Notes under the pieces: model-generated
What the model was told of the DNA's origin: nothing
What the model saw: only the letters and a program-made list of their open reading frames with translations
Databases searched by the model: none
Position numbers and translations under genes: made by a program
Source of the DNA: Synergistaceae bacterium
GTDB taxonomy: Bacteria > Synergistota > Synergistia > Synergistales > Aminobacteriaceae
DNA: 11,164 nucleotides
Assembly: GCA_009784305.1 (NCBI GenBank)
Contig: WRBZ01000016.1
Location: 1 to 11,164 of the forward strand
Direction of reading: 5' to 3'
Shown: piece after piece, positions 1 to 6,166 of the stretch
Layout: every line of letters begins with the position of its first letter
Position numbering within the stretch: the stretch's first letter is position 1

Positions 1-408
1 AATTGAGGACTTGACATTTGGAAAAGGAGTAAGGTTGCGCGGTTCTTCTCCAAATATATTAACTATCCATATATGATAATTCTCATCTCCGCCGGAATCC
101 TTCATAAATATTATGCGATCATTACCTTTCCAGAAAAAACCAGCGACATCCCTCTCTTTTTCGGTCGTCAACCGGCGTTCTTCTCCCGTTTCAATGTTGC
201 GGACAAATACGTTCATCCGTCTGTCAACCGGTTTCATATAAGCAAGTTTACTTCCGTCAGGAGAAATAGAAAATCTCGCAATTTCAGAGTTGCGGAAAAA
301 ATCCTCTATCGGGATCAGTGGAGGAAGCGCCGCAAAAGCAATTCGTGAAAACCCCCAAAATGAAATAATCGCAATGAAAAATATTAATAAAAGACTGGTT
401 TTGTGCAT
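1..408 (-). CDS. S9-family (prolyl oligopeptidase-like) peptidase, N-terminal part only
   Basis: The reading frame is open from ATG at 408 down to base 1 (136 codons, no stop), so the gene continues past the left edge. Residues 1-26 look like a signal peptide: a short basic start (MHK), a long hydrophobic core and an AFA-A cleavage site, so the product is probably exported. The mature start (LPPLIPIEDFFRNSEIARFS) and the following SPDGSKLAY segment match the beta-propeller opening of S9 dipeptidyl/acylaminoacyl peptidases, where the propeller gates access to a C-terminal alpha/beta-hydrolase domain. A second propeller blade is visible around residues 85-125 (a W-rich strand followed by an IWIVN strand). 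The catalytic Ser-Asp-His domain lies outside the window, so activity cannot be checked. A GAGAGGAG ribosome site at 417-424 supports the start. The gene diverges from the flagellar operon and has no obvious functional link to it. Confidence 0.8.
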   Translation of the reverse strand, partial: MHKTSLLLIFFIAIISFWGFSRIAFAALPPLIPIEDFFRNSEIARFSISPDGSKLAYMKPVDRRMNVFVRNIETGEERRLTTEKERDVAGFFWKGNDRIIFMKDSGGDENYHIWIVNIFGEEPRNLTPFPNVKSSI

Positions 409-416
409 ATAATTAT

Positions 417-424
417 TCTCCTCT
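417..424 (-). promoter_or_regulatory. Ribosome binding site of the S9 peptidase gene
   Basis: On the - strand the sequence reads GAGAGGAG, about 8 bases before the ATG at 408. It fixes the start of a gene whose other end is not in the window. Confidence 0.75.
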
Positions 425-430
425 CATAAA

Positions 431-465
431 ATACTCATATCAAACACTCATACGTGAATGAGTAT
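431..465. repeat. Cluster of ATGAGT/ACTCAT half-sites in the divergent intergenic region
   Basis: ATACTCAT (431-438) and ACACTCAT (444-451) form a 13-base-period direct repeat on the + strand. ATGAGTAT (458-465) is the exact inverse of the first and the near-inverse of the second. Read as - strand RNA, the 458-465 segment could pair with either downstream copy, giving two mutually exclusive hairpins in the peptidase leader. Read as DNA, this is a candidate operator between the two divergent transcription units. Confidence 0.5.
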
Positions 466-475
466 GATGATTTTT

Positions 476-481
476 ATTATA
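476..481 (-). promoter_or_regulatory. Probable -10 element of the S9 peptidase promoter
   Basis: The - strand reads a consensus TATAAT here. No good -35 hexamer lies 16-18 bases upstream; that stretch is AT-rich. A start about 7 bases downstream would give a leader of about 60 bases containing the ATGAGT repeats at 431-465. Called on the -10 match and its position only. Confidence 0.4.
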
Positions 482-510
482 CCTGATTTCAAATATTTAT
501 ATTTATTTAC

Positions 511-538
511 TAAAGCATTGACTGTTATTGCCCGATAA
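511..538 (+). promoter_or_regulatory. Sigma-28 (FliA/SigD)-like promoter upstream of flgE
   Basis: TAAAGCAT at 511-518 and CCCGATAA at 531-538 match the flagellar sigma-28 consensus (TAAAGTTT, 11 bases, GCCGATAA). The -10 matches at 7 of 8 positions and the -35 begins with the invariant TAAA; the spacer is 12 rather than 11. It faces flgE and would start transcription near 545, giving a leader of about 120 bases. No convincing sigma-A promoter lies between here and flgE, so this is the best candidate for the main operon promoter. Confidence 0.6.
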
Positions 539-571
539 AAAAAACGACAGGGTAGTGCCTGGTTTTCGTCC

Positions 572-595
572 AAGAAATTGCGGAGCGTATTTCTT
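572..595 (+). promoter_or_regulatory. flgE leader hairpin with GGA in the loop
   Basis: AAGAAAT (572-578) and ATTTCTT (589-595) are perfect inverse repeats around a 10-base loop, TGCGGAGCGT, with GGA at 582-584. A second GGA lies in the flgE ribosome site at 651-653, preceded by CAAC. Paired GGA sites, one in a hairpin loop and one at the Shine-Dalgarno, are the layout bound by CsrA on flagellar mRNAs. The hairpin is seen; the CsrA role is inference. Confidence 0.35.
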
Positions 596-663
596 TCAGT
601 TTGATTCATACAACGCCCCATGGGTGAAATCAGCTCCAAATTTATACAACGGAGGTATTTTTA

Positions 664-2673
664 ATGTTAAGATCGCTTATGACTGCTGTAACTGGTGTCC
701 GGGCTCATCAAACAATGCTTGATGTCGTAGGTAATAACGTCGCGAATGTTAATACAACGGGGTTCAAAAAAAGCTCGACAATCTTTCAGGATTTACTTTA
801 TCAGACGGCGCGCGGAGCCACTGCACCGGGAGATAACCGTGGCGGTATCAATCCGTTGCAGGTTGGTTTAGGTGTTTCTGTCGCCGGAGTTGAAATGGTA
901 AACACTGCCGGTCCTCTTCAGTATACCGGTAATCCAACAGATGTTGCCATACAAGGGGATGGTTTTTTCGTTCTGTCTGACGGTATGAATAAATTATACT
1001 CGAGAGCGGGGAATTTTTCCCTGGATGCTACTGGTACTCTCGTTCATGTGGGAACAGGGTTTAAAGTACAAGGGTACGAAATGGTGCAGGATCCTGTCAA
1101 TCCTATGAACTACATACAAGATGGAGCGCTCAGCGATATCAAGCTTAAAATAGGATCTAAAATGGAAGCGAAGGAAACCAGCCTTGTCGGTTTCAGATGT
1201 AATCTCGACAGCAAGGTCGGAACATTTCTTCCTTTCGGCATAACAAACATGAACGCTACGGCAAGATTGTCACCAGCTACTGCAGGTGATGATCCGATAA
1301 ATTGCACGATAATTAATAACGGAGCTTCGGGTACCGCAGTAGGAGAGTTTACTACTTATACATTGAGGAATGAAGAAACTGGAGCATCTTTCGATATCGT
1401 TCTTGAGATCGTTGGTATAGGCAGCGATGGTAAACCGAGACTGGCGTTTGCAGGTGGCGTGAGTACGCTTCCGCTTACTGGGTTCAGTCTTGACGTAGTA
1501 ACATATGACAGCATTAATGGAGTGCTTAGAATAGAAACTACAGGCACCCCTCCGGTTGTAAAGTGGAACGCGAATATACTTACAAAAGCTGAGTATTCTT
1601 CGTTTAAACTGGAGGATGTATCAACCGGTGATGTTTATAGTGTTTTACTTGAATTTAACGAAAATTCACTTTCAGGCAGCAAGGCGCCGGCAGTTATGTG
1701 GATAGATGATGGCGCCGGCAATATGACGAGGGTGGAAGTTAATATCCCTCTTAAAGTAGACGGAACTTTTGATATACCGGATAATGGAATTAAACTGGAA
1801 GATATCAGGGTTGGTGCAGATAATTTCCCTGCTCCATGGGGTACTTCGGGAAATATCATCATAAAGGCTGCCGCGCAAGGACGCGGGCTCGACATTCAGG
1901 CGGTATACGACGCGTCTCTTGAACTCAGATCAGTCTCAACAATAACGCAGGACATGAATTCTACTCACCCCACCAAGCTGGAAATCTACGATTGTCAGGG
2001 CATCCCTCATACTCTTGAGGTAGTTTTTAATAAAGTTGGAGAAAATCAATGGTATTGGGTGGCTTTTTTCCCGAATGAACCAGATTTGATTCCTGAACCA
2101 AATAGCGGCCCCATCCAGTTTGGTCCATGCGGCAAATTGATCGCGCCTCCTTCCGCTAATATAAAAATTCCGTATAGTATAACGGGATCAAAAGATGGTG
2201 CGGTTACGCTTGATTTTTCAGGTAAGTCATTTGGATACGGAGACGCTATTGAGGGAGTTACTCAATATGGCTCGGAGACCACGACAAAAGCCTATTTCCA
2301 GGATGGCTATGCCATGGGCGTATTGACTGATTTCACAGTTGGGCAAAATGGAGTAATAAATGGACGTTATTCCAACAGCAAAACGATCCCGCTTTATAGG
2401 CTTGCGCTTGCGACGTTTGATAACCCGACGGGACTCGAAAGAGTTGGCAATACTTCTTTCCGCGAGTCGGCAAACTCCGGATTGGCTCAAATAGGCGTCC
2501 CTATGGAAGGGGGTACGGGATTGACCCTTGGCGGAAACCTTGAAATGTCGAATGTCGATATTTCTGAGGAGTTTACCCGGCTCATATTGTCCCAGCGTGG
2601 ATTCCAGGCAAATGCCCGTATTGTTACGGTTAGCGACAGTATCCTTGAAGAATTAGTAAACTTAAAGAGATAA
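664..2673 (+). CDS. flgE: Flagellar hook protein FlgE, long form with large central insertion
   Basis: FlgE polymerises into the hook, the flexible joint between rod and filament, after export through the flagellar type III system. Residues 1-40 carry the rod/hook D0 signature (LDVVGNNVANVNTTGFKKS); QGDGFFVL follows at 97-104; the D2 motif (YDCQGIPHTLEVVF) is at 442-455; the C-terminus (residues 620-669, including SQRGFQAN) is the classical FlgE helix. At 669 aa it is much longer than E. coli (about 400) or B. subtilis (about 260) FlgE. The extra length lies mostly in residues 185-430, where two segments resemble each other. It has four cysteines (C179, C214, C444, C489), unusual for a hook protein. 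K166 and C179-N180 have the spacing of the lysinoalanine cross-link residues of Treponema FlgE. GGAGG at 651-655, 8 bases before the ATG, supports the start. It is the first gene of the operon; no flgD precedes it. Confidence 0.95.
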   Translation: MLRSLMTAVTGVRAHQTMLDVVGNNVANVNTTGFKKSSTIFQDLLYQTARGATAPGDNRGGINPLQVGLGVSVAGVEMVNTAGPLQYTGNPTDVAIQGDGFFVLSDGMNKLYSRAGNFSLDATGTLVHVGTGFKVQGYEMVQDPVNPMNYIQDGALSDIKLKIGSKMEAKETSLVGFRCNLDSKVGTFLPFGITNMNATARLSPATAGDDPINCTIINNGASGTAVGEFTTYTLRNEETGASFDIVLEIVGIGSDGKPRLAFAGGVSTLPLTGFSLDVVTYDSINGVLRIETTGTPPVVKWNANILTKAEYSSFKLEDVSTGDVYSVLLEFNENSLSGSKAPAVMWIDDGAGNMTRVEVNIPLKVDGTFDIPDNGIKLEDIRVGADNFPAPWGTSGNIIIKAAAQGRGLDIQAVYDASLELRSVSTITQDMNSTHPTKLEIYDCQGIPHTLEVVFNKVGENQWYWVAFFPNEPDLIPEPNSGPIQFGPCGKLIAPPSANIKIPYSITGSKDGAVTLDFSGKSFGYGDAIEGVTQYGSETTTKAYFQDGYAMGVLTDFTVGQNGVINGRYSNSKTIPLYRLALATFDNPTGLERVGNTSFRESANSGLAQIGVPMEGGTGLTLGGNLEMSNVDISEEFTRLILSQRGFQANARIVTVSDSILEELVNLKR

Positions 2674-2711
2674 TTTTTAAGTTGCTCTGATTTTAGAAAG
2701 GTGACAAGCCA

Positions 2712-2930
2712 ATGATTGAACTTCATCGTTTAAACGGAGAACTCATAGTTCTGAATCCTGATTTGATTGAGACTATAGAGACAACTCCAGATACAATAGT
2801 CAAATTATTAAATGGTCACCGATACCTGATAAAGGAGCCTGTCGATCAAATAATCAAAATAATTGCGGAATTTCGCAGCGCATCAGGTTATGTTCGTGTT
2901 CCACTGGTCGTTGTGGAAGAAGAGGATTAA
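2712..2930 (+). CDS. flbD: Flagellar protein FlbD (SwrD family)
   Basis: A 72-residue protein matching FlbD throughout: it opens with MIELHRLNGELIVLNPDLIE, continues with a TPDT-x-KLLNGH segment (30-41), then VDQII and a short acidic tail. The family is small, soluble and almost always placed just after flgE. In B. subtilis the homologue SwrD raises flagellar motor power, probably by supporting stator function, and the motAB genes directly downstream fit such a role. AAAGGTGA at 2697-2704 is 7 bases before the ATG. No signal peptide or membrane segment is visible. Confidence 0.93.
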   Translation: MIELHRLNGELIVLNPDLIETIETTPDTIVKLLNGHRYLIKEPVDQIIKIIAEFRSASGYVRVPLVVVEEED

Positions 2931-2942
2931 CTATGTTATTAT

Positions 2943-2978
2943 TGCGGGCAAGTAAATGTTTCTTCCCGCAGTATTTTT
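2943..2978 (+). terminator. Terminator-like hairpin between flbD and motA
   Basis: TGCGGG (2943-2948) pairs with CCCGCA (2965-2970). After a bulged C the stem continues with AAG/CTT around a 9-base loop, and a run of five T follows at 2974-2978 after GTA. The shape is that of a moderate intrinsic terminator. As motA starts only 44 bases on, without a clear promoter of its own, partial termination that lowers stator expression relative to the hook gene is plausible. Confidence 0.5.
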
Positions 2979-3021
2979 ATGTATGCAGGATTTATAGTTC
3001 AAATAACTGAGGTGTAAATCA

Positions 3022-3810
3022 ATGGATTTAATGACTATTATTGGTCTGTTAGTAGCATGGATGTTTATTGTAGGTGCAATGGTTGCGGGAGGACAGTTTA
3101 TGGCTTATCTTCACTTGCCCTCCTTCATGATAACTGTTATGGGTACAATTGGAGCAATGATTGCAGCGAGCCCGATCGAGAGGATAAAATCTTTAGGCGG
3201 GATGTTTAAAACTGCGTTTTTTGCAAATAGAAAAGATATGGTGTCCCTAGTTCAAACACTTGTGAGTTTTGCGGAAAAAGCAAGGCGAGAGGGGTTATTG
3301 TCTCTTGAAGGAAGCGCAGCTGAGATTACGGATAATGAATTCTTACGAAAATCAATCCAGCTTGTTGTTGACGGCACTGACCCGGAACTTGTAAGAGCAA
3401 TACTTGATACTGAAATAGGGATACTGGAAAGCCGTCATGCGGGGAATAAATCACTTCTTGATACAGGAGCAGAATTAAGTCCTGCTTATGGAATGTTTGG
3501 GACTTTGATCGGACTGATAGCGATGCTTGGAAACCTTCAGGACGTCAGCGCGCTTGGACCGGGAATGGCTGTTGCTTTGATAACTACATTATATGGATCA
3601 ATGCAGGCAAATATGGTATTTATTCCGATCTCAAAAAAACTGGTTGTTCGTTCAAAGGAAGAGGTGCAGGCACTTGAGCTTATGGTTGAAGGAGTTCTTG
3701 CCATTCAAGCAGGAGAAAATCCAAGGATAGTCGAAGAGAAACTTAAGGTTTACCTTCCGCCACAGCAGCGGAGTCAGCTTGAAAATGCTAAGAATGCCGG
3801 CGGTGAATAG
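3022..3810 (+). CDS. motA: Flagellar stator protein MotA
   Basis: MotA, 262 aa, forms with MotB the inner-membrane ion channel that pushes on the rotor. Four hydrophobic segments are visible: about 4-24, 32-50, 150-170 and 180-203. The cytoplasmic loop holds the charged patch (ARREGLLSLEG, 87-97) corresponding to the rotor-contacting Arg and Glu residues of E. coli MotA. The two functionally important prolines are present: P154 in SPAYGMFGTLIGLI and P202 in FIPI. Length and architecture fit the short MotA type of Gram-positives and relatives. GAGGTG at 3009-3014 lies 7 bases before the ATG. The stop is 2 bases before motB, so the two are very likely translationally coupled. Ion specificity (H+ or Na+) cannot be decided from the sequence. 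Confidence 0.95.
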   Translation: MDLMTIIGLLVAWMFIVGAMVAGGQFMAYLHLPSFMITVMGTIGAMIAASPIERIKSLGGMFKTAFFANRKDMVSLVQTLVSFAEKARREGLLSLEGSAAEITDNEFLRKSIQLVVDGTDPELVRAILDTEIGILESRHAGNKSLLDTGAELSPAYGMFGTLIGLIAMLGNLQDVSALGPGMAVALITTLYGSMQANMVFIPISKKLVVRSKEEVQALELMVEGVLAIQAGENPRIVEEKLKVYLPPQQRSQLENAKNAGGE

Positions 3811-3812
3811 TA

Positions 3813-4538
3813 ATGGCGAGAAAGAAGTTAGAAGAAGATAGGCCGGTATCATGTCCTTTATGGCTGGGAACATGGGGAGATTTGGTTTCGTTGCTTATGT
3901 GTTTTTTTGTTCTTCTTTTTGCTTTGTCAACAATTGATGCTCAAAAATTTGAACAATTGGCTATTTCACTGAGAGGCTCGCTTGGGGTGATGAAAGGCGG
4001 AAGAGCTCAGGAAGAAACAATGCCAAATCCATTTGGAGGAGAAAGTGGTCTGGCGCCTGGTTCCGCTCCGCGTTATGAAATGGATATAAGGAGCGTTGCC
4101 AGAACCGTTGAAGCTTATCTTAAAAGCGAAGGCCTTGAGAAATCAGCCCAGCTTCGCGTAGATCAGCGTGGAATTACTGTCTCCATGTCAGATCAATTTA
4201 TGTTTGACAGCGGAAGCGCTGAATTAAAATCTGCCGCTAAAAGAACTCTATCTATGATTGCCTCTATGGTTAAGGACATTGCTCCTGCCGTAGCGGTGGA
4301 GGGGCATACGGATAGTAATTCGCTTGCAGGCGGCATATATCGTAATAATTGGGGGCTTTCAGCAGCGCGTGCTGCTTCAGTCGTTACTTGGCTTGAGGAA
4401 GATGGTCATTATCCTCCTAATGCTTTACAAATAGTGGGATATGGATCTACAAAGCCTATTGTTCCGAATGATACTGCTGCTAACAGATCTCTGAACAGAA
4501 GGGTAGATATTGTTTTCCTTTCGCAACATCCGAAGTAG
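3813..4538 (+). CDS. motB: Flagellar stator protein MotB
   Basis: MotB, 241 aa, is the peptidoglycan-anchoring stator subunit. After a basic N-terminus comes one transmembrane helix (about 21-40) with the essential ion-binding aspartate at D23 in TWGDLVSLL. A Gly/Pro-rich linker and plug region (about 50-95) leads into a C-terminal OmpA/MotB domain (about 115-237) carrying the peptidoglycan-binding signature VEGHTDSNS (162-170), an NNWGLSAARA helix and NRSLNRRVDIVF at the end. GGTGA at 3802-3806, inside the end of motA, lies 6 bases before the ATG, which itself follows the motA stop by 2 bases. The flagellar location argues against an OmpA or TolR-type paralogue. Confidence 0.95.
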   Translation: MARKKLEEDRPVSCPLWLGTWGDLVSLLMCFFVLLFALSTIDAQKFEQLAISLRGSLGVMKGGRAQEETMPNPFGGESGLAPGSAPRYEMDIRSVARTVEAYLKSEGLEKSAQLRVDQRGITVSMSDQFMFDSGSAELKSAAKRTLSMIASMVKDIAPAVAVEGHTDSNSLAGGIYRNNWGLSAARAASVVTWLEEDGHYPPNALQIVGYGSTKPIVPNDTAANRSLNRRVDIVFLSQHPK

Positions 4539-4593
4539 TCTAACAACTGATGATTTCCATATAATTTTCAATCATATAACACTATCGTTTTTA

Positions 4594-4601
4594 GAGGGGA
4601 G
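4594..4601 (+). promoter_or_regulatory. fliL ribosome binding site with long spacing
   Basis: GAGGGGAG ends 12 bases before the only plausible fliL start at 4614, longer than elsewhere in the operon. No in-frame alternative start lies closer, so fliL translation may be reduced. Confidence 0.5.
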
Positions 4602-4613
4602 TACCGATAACTT

Positions 4614-5057
4614 ATGAAGAGAATGGTAATTTTTATAATAATCGGATTAGTGCTTTTTGGAGCAGGTATTGGCGGCGGATTGTATTTTGGAAGAGGATTA
4701 AGCAGCACTGATGATGGAGTACAGAGTGTAATAGCAGTCCCTGGTCCAGTTATATCGGTGGGAGAATTTACGGTTAATTTGGCAGGCACAGGAAACCGTA
4801 TACTAAGCTTCAGCGTTTCACTTGAAACTCTCAATGCTAAAGCTGACGATATAATAAAGAAACAAAATTGGCTAACCAGAATACGCCATGAAATACTTCT
4901 TCTTGCAAAAGACAGAGTATTCGAAGATTTAACCAAGGCTGAGGGCGTTATTATGTTTGGTGAGCAGATAAAGAGAACTCTTAACACAATTCTGCCTACT
5001 ACAAACGGAGAGGTAGCCATAGTTAGGGTTATGTTCGAAGCATTCGTTCTTCAGTAG
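4614..5057 (+). CDS. fliL: Flagellar basal-body-associated protein FliL
   Basis: FliL, 147 aa, is a single-pass membrane protein whose periplasmic domain rings the MotAB stator and helps stator function. The N-terminal helix (about residues 4-24) contains a Gly-rich end (GAGIGGGLYFG). The periplasmic domain starts at the family-typical PGPVISVGEFTVNLA (43-57) and ends in the usual hydrophobic strand (RVMFEAFVLQ). Its place between motB and fliM is the common one. It follows motB after a 75-base gap and is followed by an 87-base gap with a strong palindrome, so it is less tightly packed than the export genes. Confidence 0.92.
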   Translation: MKRMVIFIIIGLVLFGAGIGGGLYFGRGLSSTDDGVQSVIAVPGPVISVGEFTVNLAGTGNRILSFSVSLETLNAKADDIIKKQNWLTRIRHEILLLAKDRVFEDLTKAEGVIMFGEQIKRTLNTILPTTNGEVAIVRVMFEAFVLQ

Positions 5058-5079
5058 TATCTGCCCATGTCATGTGTAG

Positions 5080-5098
5080 GGGCGGCATTCTGCCGCCC
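5080..5098 (+). repeat. GC-rich perfect palindrome between fliL and fliM
   Basis: GGGCGGCA (5080-5087) and TGCCGCCC (5091-5098) form an 8-base perfect stem with a 3-base loop; flanking TAG/CTA can add pairs around one or two unpaired G. It stands out as pure GC in an AT-rich gap. No T-run follows (the next bases are GCTATGTAAAAAGG), so it is not a standard intrinsic terminator. It looks like an interspersed palindromic repeat or an mRNA-stabilising/processing hairpin. Confidence 0.6.
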
Positions 5099-5144
5099 GC
5101 TATGTAAAAAGGTATTAAATAGCTCATCAAGGAGGTGAAAGCCA

Positions 5145-6146
5145 ATGGTCCCGGATATGATGTCGCAAAGTGAAATAGATGCTCTATTGAATGCTATTAC
5201 ATCAGGCGCTGCTGATATGCATGAGATAACATCAAATAAAGCCGATCGTAAAGTAAAAGTTTATGACTTTAAGCGCCCTGATAAATTCAGTAAAGATCAA
5301 CTGAGAGCTATTCAAATGATTCACGACTCTTTTGCGCGTCAGCTTACTACTTCGCTTTCAACTTTAATACGCACAATGGTATCTTCCGAGGTAGTTTCTG
5401 TTGACCAGCTTGCTTACGAAGAGTTTATCAATTCAGTTGTTTCTCCGACTGTAATTGGAATTCTTGAAATGTATCCATTTAATGGTAATTCAATAATTGA
5501 TATGGATCCAAGCCTTGTTTTTTCCATAATAGACAGAATGTTGGGAGGTAAAGGTGAATACTCAGGTAAACCTCGTGAACTTACGGATATAGAAAAAACC
5601 GTCACGGAACGGGTTATGATGAGAATGCTTGAACTTTTAGAAGAAAGCTGGAGCACTGTAGTTGATGTAAGATTCAGGTTTGAAAGTATGGAAAGTAATC
5701 CATTTTTCGTTCAAATTTGCCCTCCAAGGGATATGGTCCTCTTAGTTGTCATACGGTTATCTGTTGGTGAAGTAGAGGGATTGATAAGTTTATGCATACC
5801 TTATTTCCTCATGGAACCAATAATGGATAAGCTTTCGTCCCAACAGTGGTTTGCATCTACCGGCCGGAAAGACGAAATTGACGCAAAATCCAATATTACA
5901 CAGAACTTGAATGATGTAAAACTTCCCATGGCATTGGAGTTGGGGCATACAATATTGAGCCTTGGCGATGTTTATGGATTGCAGGAGGGGGACGTACTCA
6001 AGCTTGATGAAAAAATTGAAGATCCCATAATGGTTCGCGTGGGCAATCATGTCAGATTTAAAGCGAAACCAGGTATTCATGATAAAAAAATTGCCGCTGA
6101 AGTTTTAGAAGTACTAAATGACGAAGATTTGGATAATGCCAATTAA
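5145..6146 (+). CDS. fliM: Flagellar motor switch protein FliM
   Basis: FliM, 333 aa, is the C-ring switch protein that binds phospho-CheY and sets rotation direction. The N-terminal docking peptide is present (MMSQSEIDALLNAI, 5-18). A CheC-like middle domain spans about 40-230 and contains the family motif GGKGE (134-138), where FliM contacts FliG, followed by LTDIE. The C-terminal SpoA (FliN-like) domain is about 250-325, with LGHTILSLGDVYGLQEGDVL. A near-perfect ribosome site, AAGGAGGTGA (5129-5138), fixes the start at 5145 and is the strongest in the window, consistent with a high need for this subunit. fliY starts 20 bases downstream. Confidence 0.95.
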   Translation: MVPDMMSQSEIDALLNAITSGAADMHEITSNKADRKVKVYDFKRPDKFSKDQLRAIQMIHDSFARQLTTSLSTLIRTMVSSEVVSVDQLAYEEFINSVVSPTVIGILEMYPFNGNSIIDMDPSLVFSIIDRMLGGKGEYSGKPRELTDIEKTVTERVMMRMLELLEESWSTVVDVRFRFESMESNPFFVQICPPRDMVLLVVIRLSVGEVEGLISLCIPYFLMEPIMDKLSSQQWFASTGRKDEIDAKSNITQNLNDVKLPMALELGHTILSLGDVYGLQEGDVLKLDEKIEDPIMVRVGNHVRFKAKPGIHDKKIAAEVLEVLNDEDLDNAN

Positions 6147-6166
6147 GGAAAGGAGATGGAGAGAAA

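Noticed and set aside
73..348. 91-residue open frame on the + strand
   Set aside because: It is antisense to the clear S9 peptidase frame, has no ribosome site and its translation resembles no protein family.
518..523. TTGACT as a sigma-A -35 for flgE
   Set aside because: No TATAAT-like -10 lies 16-18 bases downstream; the overlapping sigma-28 match is better.
4560..4580. TATAAT (4560-4565) and TATAAC (4575-4580) as a fliL promoter
   Set aside because: No recognisable -35 at proper spacing and the gap is AT-rich, so such hexamers are expected by chance.
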